A stretch of DNA of 64,000 nt, from the NCBI GenBank assembly GCA_910890315.1, contig CAJVGD010000046.1:992001-1056000 (forward strand), in the 5' to 3' direction. Of this stretch, positions 21,818-34,149 are shown one piece after another. Source of the DNA: Serendipita indica DSM 11827. Taxonomy: Eukaryota; Basidiomycota; Agaricomycetes; Sebacinales; Serendipitaceae. The stretch's first letter is position 1, and every line of letters begins with the position of its first letter. A model generated the notes under the pieces. The model was not told the DNA's origin and made no database searches. It saw only the letters and a list, made by a program, of their open reading frames with translations. Made by a program: the position numbers and the translations under genes.

Positions 21818-24333
21818 TTACCTATCCTTCTTGGATTCCTCGCCCTTCTTGACCTCGTCCTGGTCCGGTTCGGCGACTTGGCCGTACTCGTTTACTCGAG
21901 TCTTGTCAACTCTATAGATCCAGCGCTGAAGCAAACGTCAGAAATACGTCGAATTGCTCAGTGTTATCCTGGACTTGCCTGGTATAGGAAAATGAGGAAC
22001 ACGACATCGTCTCTGAAGCAGGCAAGTCGATGAAGGAGGGGCATGCGAATGGCAAACCTATTTCTCTGCGTGAGCAAAGACAAGCGAGTGAACAAGAGAC
22101 GCACGCAAAGAAATCATCGACAACTGTACTGAGCGTCTTGTAGATCATTGCCTTAATCGGCATATGTGCGACAGATTTGAGCTTGTAAGTTGATGATGAG
22201 TTGCGGGCACAACTAGAACGAGTTAATGTGACGAAGCTTTGGAACTGGATCCCCTACTTGAATAAAGCCAAACATGTATACAAAGGAGGTAAGCGTTGAA
22301 ATGACAAAGCTGTACCAGCCCTTGTGACTTTCGTAGACAAGCGAGTAGATGGTGTAGCCAATGAGAAGAGGTCCAACAGCATAGGAAACATAGCGGAAGG
22401 CCTCTTTATCATACCTAGATTCTGTGAGCCCATGAGGGTAGAAGAATATTGAACGGCATACTGTTGAGTCTTTTTCTCTTCCTCGGTAAGGATATGCTTG
22501 TCCTTGATCTCGAGTTTGTAGGGAAGTGTCGAGCCGGCCGGTGCTCTTACAAGCTTGACGTCCACAGCCTTTGTAACCTTCCATGCCTCGATAACCATGC
22601 CCATTCCTTGACCAAAGACGATCATCCAAGAGGTCTCTGCATTGTTGTCCAGCAGATAAAGAAGAATGATGAGTTGAATAAAGACGTTGGTCACAATCTA
22701 GACATCATATCAGCGTGAGGTCGTCGTAGAAAGGGGGTCTTACCGTGCGGACAGACACTCCAACCAGCTCTTCTTTCTTTCTCCAATGAGAAACGTCGTT
22801 TTTGAAAGCCAGCATCTCGAATCTGCCATCCATCAGCGCACTCTCTGGAACAGTCGACGAACATACATCACGTGAAGGATGCTGACAGTCGCCGTCAGGG
22901 CCAAGTACCAAGGATTAGTCTCGACAAGCATTCGCTTAATTTCGTCGAGTTCTCCAGCAGATTGGCCCTATCAATTATGAGCCATGATGAGCTGTAGCAA
23001 CTCGAATTTGCTCACATTCTTTGACGCTTCTTCGAATCCAAAGCCTATACTCGCGTAGATTTGCATCTTTGTGTACGACATCGGATGAAAGTTGATTGTG
23101 AGTGGCATGACCAGCTTTTCCTTGGGATCAGCAGGATAGGTTGTATTGATCTCAAATTCTTGTTCCCCTGCATCAAATGTCAGAGGGGTCTTGGAAGTGA
23201 AACATAGGCGCTTACGGAGATGCCAAAAGTCGTTTGGGTAGATGATGGGCATGTAAAAGGTGTTCCGCTTGGTCTCATCTCGTTCTCCGGTGATATGAAT
23301 GTCTTTTGAAAGTCAGAGAAGGTCAGAAGACAGTGCCTTGACCCACGAGGGACAACCGCTGGAGCCATTTGCTGAAGATTTAGACTAGGAGAATCGGAAA
23401 TAAGGGCAAGCGTAAGATTCTGCAGATGTTAGCCGAGGAGGGAATGTATGGGGTGCACTTACGGGATGCCAATATGGTGCTATAATTCCTGGTGTCTAGA
23501 TGCGCATGAGACCTTGGCTTGCGGGCGGAGAGATCGCGTACATTGTCCTCTTCCTCTTCGACGGGCTTTTCGTCCTTGGATGATAGCAAGTTGTGCTCCT
23601 TGCGAACTTTGGGCTTCTTTCGGTATCTTGTGAGCACTATGAATGATCAGCAACGTATGCAAAAGGCCGTCATCTAGACATACTCTTCCGAACGTGGTGA
23701 ACAGAACCCGGTATATATCCAGGCTTGGTAGGATTTGGATTTGCACCATCTTTTGTCAAGAATATGTCTGCCCATAGTGAGGAGATGTTGCGTCGAACGG
23801 CCTGTAAGATGTAAGCAAAGGTATAACGCTGAACAAGCAGCATACCATCGGTATTTCAATCTCGACATCTTTCCTTAGTTCATAGTCCCAATTTCCAAAC
23901 TCTACATTGTCCCAGGTCCAATGAGGAAACCCACCAGTTTCTTCTTGGCCCCAGTTCTTCCTGTTCACGACGCCAAACACGTCTCCAATCGGAGAAGTTG
24001 AAAAGTACACGTGTACTGAGACGTTTTGGTTCGTGCTCCAAGCAGGGAGTGCTTGCAATAAAGGCAATGTCATTGGATCGACCGGATTGCCAGACGCGTC
24101 AGTCGGGACAGGCACTGAACCAGGCGTTGGTGGTCCACTAGATGGTTGCTTATACTTGAGAAAAGCCGTGACTGATTCATTAGCGCGTCTGGTGTTTTGA
24201 AAGTGACCGACTACCTACGCAATTGTGACGCGGCATAGACAAGCAGCACCTTTTGGATTGTATTCCATATCTGAGAGCCTGCACCTTCGTCCTGTGCTGG
24301 TTGCTGTGGCCGTTGGGCCTGGGTATCTGACAT
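21818..24333 (-). CDS. CLPTM1: CLPTM1 family transmembrane protein
   Basis: A minus-strand gene of about 13 exons starting at 24333. Family motifs in order are LPAWSTNQNVSVHVYFSTSP, the NWGQEETGG region, APYWHPNLTLALI, YMPIIYPNDFWHLRE and FHPMSYTKMQIYASIG. Further on come LVETNPWYLALT, FEMLAFKNDVSHWR, AFRYVSYAVGPLLIGYTIYS, HKGWYSFVISTL, INYKLKSVAHMP, DDFFAFAIRMP and FRDDVVFLIFLYQRWIYRVD. A predicted N-terminal cytosolic stretch, a large luminal domain and several C-terminal membrane helices match the family. Human CLPTM1 and CLPTM1L are ER membrane proteins linked to receptor retention and lipid scrambling. The intron at 21926-21978 begins GCAAGT, a GC-AG intron. The start lies 50 bp from the YAR1 stop. 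Confidence 0.9.
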
Positions 24334-24382
24334 GGTCGAATCCAAGGCTAAGGGGCGCAAATAGTTCTATGTGAATCGTGCA

Positions 24383-25061
24383 TCACGAGTTTAGAGAAAG
24401 CTTTTCTACATTCTCAGACACTTTGTCTGCCTCTACTGCACCCGTCTTTGGCTCATTGGGAGGCAACTCGTCCTCTGCAGCTTCCGTCTCCATCATTTCT
24501 CCACTTTGATCAATCGTCATCTTCTCCACAAACCACTTAGCGACATCGTCCGCACCCGCGAGTTCTGCTTCGCCCAGGGGACTCCGCCCGGCAGCGTTGT
24601 GCGCATCGATCAGGAGCGGTCCTGGGCCACTTGGATGAGCGATGAGAGCTTGGGCAATGGAAAGATGAGCGTTGATGGCTGCCCAGTGAAGCGGCGTCGA
24701 CTGTCCAGACGTATTTGCCACTCCCAAAAGAGATGGCGAGATATTTGGCAGCACAAAATTCAACAATTCTGTTCAATCATTGCAGAGGAATCAAAAAAAG
24801 AGCCGTCAGCTCTCTTTTCCAGCAAATTATGCGAGCAAAAGGAACAAAATACTCCTTGAGAGGATACGAACCAAGGTGTCCATTCCCACAAATCATATGT
24901 AGTATCGTATTCCCACTCTCGTCTCTTACTTCGTCGAGCGGCGTCCATCCGAATCGGTCGACAAATGTCTGCACGTCCTCCAGATCGCCATATCGACAAC
25001 TAAGCATGAGGTCTTCTAGTTCATCATGCGAAGGGGATAGTTTTTGATTTTGCTCAGTCAT
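24383..25061 (-). CDS. YAR1: Ankyrin-repeat protein, YAR1-like ribosomal protein chaperone
   Basis: Exons (minus) 24872-25061 and 24383-24768 give 191 residues, close to yeast Yar1 (200). An N-terminal helix (ELEDLMLSCRYGDLEDVQTF) precedes two clear ankyrin repeats (SGNTILHMICGNGHLELLNF and GQSTPLHWAAINAHLSIAQA). A third, weaker repeat follows (NAAGRSPLGEAELAGADDVA). The acidic tail ends ENVEKLSLNS, much like the EEKLNI-type end of Yar1. In yeast Yar1 binds newly made uS3 (Rps3) and escorts it for 40S assembly. The assignment rests on length, repeat number and both ends. It lies in a tight tail-to-head series with CLPTM1 and the Rossmann protein. Confidence 0.8.
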
Positions 25062-25157
25062 GGTCGCGTCCAATCGTTTCCGCCACCCAGGACCTCGAAA
25101 AGCGCGCAAATTCAAAACCCTAATCACTCTTGCTTCAACGGATTAATCATACATTCT

Positions 25158-26414
25158 TTACTTGTTTTGATTAGCAACCACCAAGTCTATCGTCTCAGGA
25201 ATAGTTTCGACGAGACTGGGACCTTTGGGACTCCACCCATTCTTGAATGAACGATTAGCGACCGTAAGCGAGTTGTTCGCCATGAACCTAGGAGGATTTA
25301 GCTTCGAGGGTCGACTCGAGTGCAGAGACGTACATCAAAGCTGGAGAAGGAGGCACACTCTTGGCCTCTGCCGTCTCTACAAGACCTTTGGCCTTGAGAG
25401 CCTTTCCAATCTCGCGGGCGACATCTCCCCAGACATGTTTTCCAGCCGAGCCCCAGAAAAACTTGTGGTACGAGTCGACTTTCGCAGCGGGACCCAACTC
25501 CGAGGTCGCGAGCTTGGTCACAATGATGTACAAGTCGACTAGATCCGCAATATGAACCTGGAAACAAGTCAGGATACGCGTAGTTTTAGTCTGAGAACTG
25601 ACATTGTTCCACACGTTAGTACCTTCGCCAACGTAAACGGCCTGCTTATTCTCCAAAGCAGCCTGGATCAAGCCTGGTACCTGCTGAGAAAGGCGGTTTA
25701 CAGGACTATCACCAGTTCCATAAATCGTCGAGGGGGCAATGATGTACGCAGACACGTAGCCAGCGTCATCTGCAGCGAAGATTCTAGAGGTGATCAGCCA
25801 TACTCGGGAAATACAAATATACTCACTCAAGATCGACATTACGATGGGGAGCATCTGGGGAAATGCCCCGGATGTCCGCGGGATCGTCATCCTAAGTCAC
25901 TTCAGCATTGAATTGTTGAGCAGGTGACGTGCTCACATTGTACGTCTTTGCGTTTGGGTCAAAAGAGCCGTTGGCTTCTCCAGTAACGAGACCGGTGCCA
26001 CTTGTATGAATGAGGATTGGGGTCTTTCCAATGGTCGTGGACTTGGCTCCAGAAAGAATCGCCTTGGTCAATTCCAGATCATCTGCATCTGCACAATTGA
26101 CGATAATATCTGATTTAGCCGCTTGATCTGTAATGAGTTTGTGGTCTGAGTGGGAGCCCTGGAGAACCTTGACACCGAGTGCTGCCGTAAAATAAGTATG
26201 GCATAGCATTACTCAGCTAACTCCGTACCTTCGACAGCAAAGTTGTTCTTCTGAGATCGCACTAGGGCTACAAACTCGTGGTCTGGAAAGACGCCTCGCA
26301 AACCATTTGCCACGGATCCTCCAATATAACCCGTAATTCCTATAGGAAGAAGATGATCGGCACAGTTCTGTAATGGGTTGACCAACGAATACCTAGGACA
26401 AAGATAGTCGGCAT
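25158..26414 (-). CDS. NAD(P)-binding Rossmann-fold protein (extended SDR / NmrA-like)
   Basis: A minus-strand gene with several introns. It starts at 26414 as MPTIFVL and continues after the first intron with GITGYIGGSVANGL, a TGxxGxxG dinucleotide-binding loop. Other features are VVVNCADADD-like strand ends (SDIIVNCADADD), an active-site-like segment (YIIAPSTIYGTGDSP), the substrate-lobe helix VPGLIQAALENKQAVYVGEG and VHIADLVDLYIIV, a signature of epimerase/dehydratase-like extended SDRs. A last exon from about 25280 to 25158 ends DLVVANQNK. A clear YxxxK dyad is not obvious, so catalysis is uncertain. It is probably a cytosolic oxidoreductase or NADP sensor. Confidence 0.8.
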
Positions 26415-26572
26415 GCTGGATAGCAGACACTAGCAGGCGTGGAAATGCGTTTGAGAGTTCGAGAGCGTTCCAAAGGGAGGCTTATATTCCATTTGCTTAC
26501 AAAGTGGCGAACGACTGACGACATAAGCCACGCGATTCGAAGCCCCAGTCCCGGTAGCCAATCGAAAGACGA

Positions 26573-26911
26573 TCAGGCGCTTGGTTTCTCAGAGTTCATT
26601 GAGGCCTCCGCGGTCGGGATGCTTCTGTGGACAACTTCACGATAGTAAGCAAAGATTTCGGCGGCTGCCTCTGCCTCTGCATTGGCGGCCACTATATTCT
26701 GCGTCAACAACGTCAGGAACGCGTATTATGGAATATAGCGCATATGAGGGCACCCAACCTGCATGACTTCGTTGACGAGGCTAATGGCTTCATTGCATTT
26801 GACCTATAGACAGCTTATGAACCAAGTAAACAGCGCCAAAATAATCCATACAGTATTCGAAACAATTCTCTGCAGCAGCTGCGCCTGTTTTTGTTGATAC
26901 GGATTATCCAT
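26573..26911 (-). CDS. DAD4: DASH complex subunit Dad4
   Basis: Three small exons (minus: 26852-26911, 26759-26803, 26573-26698) give 76 residues; yeast Dad4 has 72. The sequence begins MDNPYQQKQAQLLQRIVSNT, the family start (MENPxxxxQxxILxRI). It continues as a coiled helix (KCNEAISLVNEVMQ, then NIVAANAEAEAAAEIFAYYR). The DASH/Dam1 ring couples kinetochores to microtubules; Dad4 is one of its ten small helical subunits. I chose the ATG at 26911 because it fits the family. An in-frame ATG at 26998 would add 29 residues and leave almost no promoter before the divergent SQS1. Confidence 0.85.
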
Positions 26912-27009
26912 CTGGTGGCGGTCGAGTTCAAGTGGCGGCTGGTCCTTGGACTCTACCACATTTTTGTACCACTCGTGCAACTCTCGTTTAGTATACAATA
27001 CTTATAGAC
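26912..27009. promoter_or_regulatory. 98-bp shared promoter, DAD4 / SQS1
   Basis: Only 98 bp separate the two divergent starts, so the core promoters must overlap. No defined element is claimed. Confidence 0.45.
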
Positions 27010-29789
27010 ATGCCTCGTGGCAAAGGTTCAGCAAATCAGTCCAAAAGCCCTCGAGGAAATCAGACGCCAATCAACGGCGGGAGAGGACGAGGCCAATCAG
27101 TAGTATTCACCGATGTCTCGCAAGGTAGTTTTCACGAGATGAGCGACTCCAATGAGTGTGAGACATCCTCTTCAATGTCAGGCTCTAGTTGACTCAGCGA
27201 TGCAGATCTTGTACTCGATTTCAAAAACATGGGGGTCCTCACTGAAGCTTCAAACGTTCCAATACAAGGCGGTGGAGCGTATAGGGGAGGTCGTGGAAGA
27301 GCGAATGGCAACTTTGCCTCTCATCGTGGACGTGGGCAATGGCAGCCGAGAGGAAGAGGAAGAGGATCTTTCTTTCCTACCGGAAGGGATCTCGGTATGC
27401 CGAGTCCAGGACCAGCTTTTCGTGGCAGAAGCTCGCCGTCACCCGCGATGACTCCTGCTTTTCGGGGCCGCGGAGGCGGATTGGGATTTGTCACCAGTCC
27501 CGAGAGATTGCCTCCAAGAAATTGGGACCTGAAGACTCGACCTCTTCTCCGGCCTATTAAATTTGTTCGCGCTGCGGAACGCTTGTTTGAAGCAGACCCA
27601 GAGGAGCTCCTTCAGGCGCATGAGATTCCTCCTCATCCTAGTGGGTTGGAGACCACCATGAAGCTTATACTCATACTGCTCAGGTGACCAACTGGATCCT
27701 CAAACTGATCGGCTGGCTGCCGTATTCGACAACGAGAAAGCACCACCCACTGCAGAAACTACTGCAGATCCAACAGCAGAAAACTCGGAGAATGACGCTA
27801 CAGAGATCAAAGAAGCTGTCGTACAAGCTGCATCATCTGGCGCCTTGATTGGTCTTTGTGAAACGAACGTCTCCAATCCACAATCCGGCGAAGACTTGTT
27901 GGCTTTTCTCATGGGTTCTACATCTAGAAAGGAGTCAGCTAAAGCCACAGAGGAGCTATTCTTCGTCGACACAACTCGTCAAACTATGACCACTGAGATC
28001 ATCTACAAAGCCGAAGGCCCTGTCCTTGGGGAGGAGGAGCCAGACGAAGTTATTCTCATACCATCTCCATCGGCACGGAAAGCAGCATCTATCGCAGGGA
28101 GTAACGGCAAGGCATCCACTGTAGCTTCTCCCCTCATTACCCGTAGCACAGTCCTTGAATCAGCACAAGAGGAAACATCAACACGTATCGCAACCTCGTC
28201 TACCTCTTTGCAGAATATCACCCTCGATTTTTCCAAAGAGGTAGAAACAAGAGCCTGCTCTCCTTCTCCGTCGCTCGAGCGGGTCGCGCCGGAAAAGTCC
28301 CTGCACGAGCTCGAAAAGAGGCGAAGCGTCGCAAAAGGACGGAAGATGCGTGGACCAACGACCTCGGAAATGTCTTCGGCTTCAAGGACGGTCGAGAGGG
28401 GCTTCGCAAGGGCGATTCGGACCTGAATGTGGGCTCGAGTTCGGAGGAAATTGAGGATCATGGGATGGATGTTGATGGTGATCTCGATGCAACAGCAATG
28501 GCGGCATTCGCTCGGGAGATGAACAAACCACATCAATCGATGGACGACGTTGAACTAGAAGCAGCGGTTGAACGTGGAGAATTCGACTCGGACGACGAGG
28601 GAGTGGGTGCAGAAGATGAAGAAGAGGATGAGGATGAGGACGGGATGGATCCTCAGATGATGCTCGAAGAGGTGCTAGGGTTGGACGATGAAGAAGATTG
28701 GTCTTCTGACGACGGAGAAGACGACCTATCGCCAGAGGCCTCGTTTGCAGCTCGGCTCCTACGCGTTCGCGAGCGCACTCCAGGTACCTCAAAAGATATT
28801 GACCAGTCATGGGCGGATCGCGATGAAGACTACATAGCAGGAATCGAGGTGCGGAGCTTCTCAACGACAAGCACCCCTTAACCTCCTCTTAGAGAATATT
28901 GGAGGAGAATGCGGACATTCTAATGTCGAGGGACCGAAAAACCAGGAAAGCGCTATTCCGAGCCATTCAAAATGGCGAATCGGACTACCCATTCCCTTGT
29001 AAGTGCTCTCCTGGTCTGATACCGCCTCTGACGTGAATGTAGCCTCATCCAAGTCGTCCAAGGTGGCAAAGGATAGAGCCGATCTCTTGGCAGAGCAGTG
29101 GCTTCGGGATCGAAACAAAAAGGCCGAACGCAAACGACAGCGTGAACTTGAGCGTCAAGAACAAGGCGGATTGGGAAATGGCAAGACGAAGGGCAAGAGT
29201 CGGAACCCAGACTTGGAGGAGATTGAGCAGATGATGCGAGACCTTATCACCTCTGTGGCGCCTGGTGCGCCCAAGTCATTCGAGTTGCCCGCGTTGGACA
29301 AGCCGATGCGTATCAAGGTGCACGCCCTGGCCCAGGCGCTCAACCTCAAGAGCACGAGCGCGGGAGGGAAGAAGAATGGAGTCAAAACGATGACTATCAG
29401 TCGAGGAAACCATACTGGCGTTCGGTGGATCAACGAGGCCAAGGTGGACTCTGTCCTTAAGAGGAAGAAGGGCTCCAGACCAGGAGGGCCAGGGCTTAAA
29501 GGAATCAGAGAGGGAGAGGTGATTGGACATCAAGCAGCAAAGATTGCAGAGGACAATATCGGTTATAGAATGCTTGCTCAGATGGGGTATGTACAACTGC
29601 GTTGCTAATGGCCGGCTGCTCACGATTGCTCCAGTTGGTCCGAGGGCGATCGAATCGGTGTCCAAGGCGGCCTTGATGCTCCTATTACCGCTGTGAGTTC
29701 TCCGGTTGCTCCGTTGTTTTCTGCTCATTGGCGTGCAGGTGATGAAGAAGACAAAGCTGGGCTTGGGAGCGTTCCGAGGGGCGGATTAG
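27010..29789 (+). CDS. SQS1: SQS1-like R3H and G-patch protein
   Basis: A multi-exon gene. The N-terminus is RGG/Gly-Arg-rich (AYRGGRGRANGNF, RGQWQPRGRGRG), as in RNA-binding proteins. Then comes PPRNWDLKTRPLLRPIKFVR, a motif found in this family. The acidic middle (EDEEEDEDEDGMD) is followed by an R3H domain (KPMRIKVHALAQALNLKS, VKTMTISRGNHTG). The C-terminal G-patch is IGYRMLAQMGWSEGDRIGV then KKTKLGLGA. Yeast Sqs1/Pfa1 uses its G-patch to activate the helicase Prp43 in 40S maturation and spliceosome recycling. At least one intron between 28140 and 28320 is placed only roughly. The last introns are 29588-29632 and 29692-29738 approximately. Confidence 0.88.
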
Positions 29790-29953
29790 CATGTAATTTA
29801 GGCTATACTCGTAGAATCAACAGTGATTCTTGTTGTGGGAATTCGCTACGTGTCGGGAAAGGTTGTCGGTGGCGGTACTTCTAATCTTGAACCCCGACAC
29901 CCACCCACGTTTTATTCATAGCAGCCCCAGCGGACGCTGAACACGACTCACAA

Positions 29954-31103
29954 ATGCGATTTTCAAGCGCAACGCTGCTTTTGAGCAGTGTTGGCGTCTT
30001 CTCGAGTGCGTCTTCATCTATTCCTGGCACGTTGCAGAGGCTGACCCAGAAATATCTGCAGCTTCCGCTCTTGCCGCACCCATCCGCGTCGTGGTCGTAG
30101 AGAAGATTTCAACAGATGCACTCGATAATTTCTTTCGTTCTATCCGCATCGGCCATGCTGCCGCCGCAGCCGCGGGACCGGGACCAGGACCAGGCGCCAT
30201 AAACGGCCACGGTCTCGCCGACGCCTCTCCCTCGACGGACGAAGTCCACGCATTGCCATTCCCTATCGACTTTGGAATCAAACCCGAACCAAGGCCTGCA
30301 GTGGATGTGGGCGAGCCTGCGACCAAGCCGTTGCCCATGACACCAGAGCTCGAGTTTGACACCTTTGGACCGCTCATGGGTGTTCATTCGGCTGGAGACT
30401 GCAGAGATGAGAGTTCTATGAGAGTCAAGTTTGAGAAACTCGAGGACAAGATTCGCCACTGGCTCGGCATGGCGCTCATCTCGCGTTCGCCGCTCTGTGG
30501 AAGTGAACAGCCATTATTGTCTAAATTTGAGATTAATCCGAAGAAGATGGTTCCACCTCCGGGTCTCGTCGCCTCTGGACGCATGCCATGCCACAGTAGC
30601 GCCGCGACAGCTGCGACGCCGGGTATGATAGGAGTCCATGTTGTGGTACGTTGTTTACGGAGATATTGTTTCGGGCAAAACGAAGCTTACGTCGGTTTGA
30701 ATAGTCGACTCGTCCTCCCATGAGACCCAACTTCTGGATGCACCGCATGCGCCCGCAGTCGTTTAGCGGACGACTTCAACGCGCTCTCAACTCACTCACG
30801 CCATTCGAATCTGGTGTGGTTGCGTTTGTCGTTGGATGCGGACTCGGGGTTCTCGTTCGGTAAGGATTCATCTCTTTAGAGGAATGCGATGACTGATAAA
30901 GGGTATTCAGAATGATCTTTGTGTTTATCATCCTGGGCGTTCGGATGTGGAAGTGTAGCAAGAAGAGACATGATGGTCAAGTTCAATTGGGCGAAGAAGA
31001 GGATGAGGATGCAAAGGAGATTGTGGGCGTCGTCCTCTTTGACGCTGGATCGATCAAGGCGGCCTCGGTCGACGACTTGCCGCTCTATCAAGAAAAGGTG
31101 TAG
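29954..31103 (+). CDS. Single-pass membrane protein with signal peptide, unknown
   Basis: The start at 29954 gives a signal peptide (MRFSSATLLLSSVGVFS). The first intron (30006-30037 or to 30046) is short. The ectodomain has a strand VVVVEKISTDALDNFF, a GPGPGPG run and Pro-rich linkers. After two further introns comes NSLTPFESGVVAFVVGCGLG, then a transmembrane helix (FVFIILGVRMWKC) and a short acidic tail ending DDLPLYQEKV. No known domain is recognised. It sits downstream of SQS1 in the same direction. Confidence 0.7.
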
Positions 31104-31320
31104 ACTGACGCCTTTGCATATCTCTGATGTGGAAACGATGACGAATGTGAAGCTCTCGAATCGGACACTCTTTTGATCGTACGTACCCAATCAACGGACT
31201 GCGCGCTCGTGATAGGCGCTCTGTCCCTTTATTCTATTTTGTCCTTGATTGTAACACTGCTTTTCTGATTTCTCATTCTCGTGTGCGTGAGCGTTGAGAT
31301 GAAAAACTTGAATCTAGATT

Positions 31321-31882
31321 CTACAAACGGCAAGTTTTACAACTATGGCGTCTCCGGGATGGTTCGGCGAACTCGAGTGAGCTGCGGGCGTCGTAGCCCG
31401 TCTCGCAAGGGTCGACGGCCAACACCAGTCGAACGAACTTTGCAAGACCCTGGATGAATGGATGCGATGCTGGATGATGCAAGGTAAGGTTTATTGTGTA
31501 GATGTGGAGGTTCGTGATAATGGATATCCCCCATCGATCGGCCGTTTGATACAACCTGGAATCGGGACCCATCGCCTCGAGTAGTCTAGCAAGATCCAGA
31601 TCCAGTTCCCGGTCATTACCCAACGGCGATTACACCGCTCTCTTGATAATGATGGATTCGAGAAGATGGATAATTATCTAGTTTACCGCATGACAAAGTC
31701 CAAGCGCAGCACGACGGATCGATTGGAAAGGATACAGGGACTCCGTCCGGCTCCTTCCACCAATCGGGATCTCCCCACCTGGTAAGGATGAGCACTTCGC
31801 ACTTTGCCGTCGCTACGTCTTTGCAGTGATTGGGAGACAAGAGACCGTGCCAGACCCTCTCGATCTCTCGAATTTCCGCCAC
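31321..31882 (-). CDS. Possible small gene, model unresolved
   Basis: Two open stretches on the minus strand look protein-like: from 31882 (VWHGLLSPNHCKDVATAKCE, then RWGDPDWWKEPDGVPV) and 31321-31623 (DLDLARLLEAMGPDSRLYQT, NLTLHHPASHPFIQGLAK). A GTAAAC donor near 31690 could join them, but I cannot fix the frame, and upstream exons may exist. No family is recognised. It could be a small orphan gene or a decaying one. Confidence 0.3.
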
Positions 31883-32116
31883 CGAACGCTTGTACCAAAG
31901 TGGAAATCCAATTTCTATCGCATGTCACAAGTACAACACGTACACCGAATAACAGAATGAGAAAAAAAAAGGGAGAGAAACAACACGAAGAGGGGAGAGG
32001 GGAGAGATGATACAATCGTCCGGGATAAGCCTAGGAAGAGAAGGGACTCATGTCCCGTTTTAGACGTGTCTATGCGGGTGGCGAGGAGTACTGGGTCGTC
32101 ATGAGGGGTGCTGGAA

Positions 32117-33177
32117 TCAGTCTTCTGGGGCAGGCGTCTTTGGCCGACTGCGCGCGCCAGCGTCGAGCGTCTCCAACCACGACGGCCACCATTTTCTCCT
32201 CCTCATCTCTGCATCAATACGTTCACGTTCTGCACGCTCGTCTTCTTCCTCCCCCGCGGGTCGTCCGAGTCCCTCTACGTCTCCAAAGGACACGTAGCCG
32301 CGCTGTTGTTTGCAGTACTCGCTGGCGACATCGAGATTAAATGTGCCGCTGTGCGTTGGCGAGGGACTTGTTGGGTGTGATGTTGACGACGAGGGGGAGG
32401 GCGTGCGGTTTTGGTGTGGACTGTTCCATCCAGAAGAGTTCATGCTGGTAGGACTTGGGCTGACAGGTTCCTGTTGAAGGTCAGAACTGGAGAATTGTAC
32501 AAGTGAAATAAAGACTTGCCTCGTAGTCGTCGTGCTTGCCAGTGCTGATGAGCGGCGAAGAGGCGTGGCGGTAGGGAGCAGGCGGCGACCTGGTGGAATC
32601 CAAAGTGTTATATGGACTGTGATTAGACGGAATGACGCCGTCGTGCGTGTTTCTCGGGACAGGCCGAGGTCGGTACACAACTGAGCAGGGAGCTCCCAAT
32701 CCCCCAACGCCCGCGAAGACGGGTCGGTCGAATTCTGAATCGTCTCTGAGAAACCGGAAATATTGGGATCAGCATCGGATGATACGTGCGTCACAGACTG
32801 GGCGGGCCAAGGATGCCAAAAGGCATAGACTGGGGTAGCCCTTGGGGGAATTCTACTCACCGTGAAGAGGCAACGTCACTGACACTCTCGTTTCGTCCAT
32901 GTCTGCCACGACTGCTGCTCGTCGTGCCAGGACCGATGGGCAGAGGCTGGGGCAATGGATGGTGGAAAGTGCTGCTGCTCCTCGACAGACTGCGTTGACG
33001 CGCGACGCCGTCTTTGGTGAGCATGTCTCGCAACATCTGCTCACTCCTCGTCGTCTCTCGTCTCTGCTGGGGCGAGGTCGCCGTAGTGCTAAGGATTGGC
33101 CGCGGCGACGTTGGACGCGATGGGAGAGTTGGATTGGTTGTGATGCGAGGAGAGGACAGGACACCTGCTGTGCTCAT
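32117..33177 (-). CDS. Ser/Pro/Arg-rich disordered protein (298 aa)
   Basis: Exons (minus) 32861-33177, 32520-32745 and 32117-32470, exactly in phase. The second intron starts GCAAGT (GC-AG). The protein is mostly low complexity (Ser, Thr, Pro, Arg). The only ordered-looking part is the C-terminus: a helix rich in Glu/Arg followed by RRRKWWPSWLETL and a short Pro/Lys tail. It may be a regulatory or scaffold protein. No family is recognised. Confidence 0.65.
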
Positions 33178-34149
33178 GATGGTTGGTGGGTGGTGGTTGT
33201 TGTGGTCGAGTCCAAGGTAGAAAAAACGAGGGGAATGTGGAGAAGTAGTCGATCTAGTGGCCAGCCCTTTGTACCTTTTGACACCCAACTCTACGAACAC
33301 GCGGTCGCCGCGAGCGAGCAGCCCGGGCCTCGCAAGGGTCATCCCCAAAATTATTCTAAAAGAATTCCGGATCACAATCTCGGCTACACAGCTCCAATTG
33401 GCCTCGAGCGGTAGTCACGGATAGACCGCCCGAGCGAGCGTCATATAGGAGATCATGGGATACCACCCACTTTCGTCATCTACTTCTCGTACGATCCCCA
33501 AGGCACTAACCACTGCTCAACGACATAACTCTCGCTTCTCCAATCTGCAAGCGACGCGTCTGCAATCCCCATTTTCGTCCCCAATCGCTTGCCGTCGAGG
33601 TTATCTATCGATAACATATGATGTACATTTGACATATTTCTCTTGAATATTTAAGGACTTCTATCTCCGTGGCCAAACAAACCGACTCAACTTGGACCTC
33701 GCCACCGCCGCGGGAGTGGCAATAACGATGCTTCATAAGCATCTAAACCCTTGCTCCAATTTCCAAGGTGGCCTTGATGGTCATGTTCATGCTCCGCATC
33801 GTCGGTAGCCATGCCCTCTTTCTGATAGCCGCGTATTGAGCTGGCAGTGTACTTGTACACTATCTACCTGGCGTAGCATTTCGCCTTGCCTGGTACAGCG
33901 AACCCCCTCGAGGGAGCGCAGCCTGTCATCTTCGCATTGGGACTTCAGTTACCCATGTGTACATTTCGATTTGAAAGAAAAAAATGCTCCTACATTTCGT
34001 TTCTGCATTAGAGCCTAGAGACAGACGGTCAAGGTTCTTGAACTTGTCGACTCGAGTAATCGTATCTATCGGTCATGTCTGGTGCTTTGCCTCGATTATT
34101 CGCCGTGAACGCCATTCCAAGCATGGAAGCAAAGTAGCGGAGACTAGAG
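33178..34149. other. Intergenic
   Basis: This is the upstream flank of the disordered-protein gene, then sequence with no supported gene up to the copia fossil. Confidence 0.45.
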
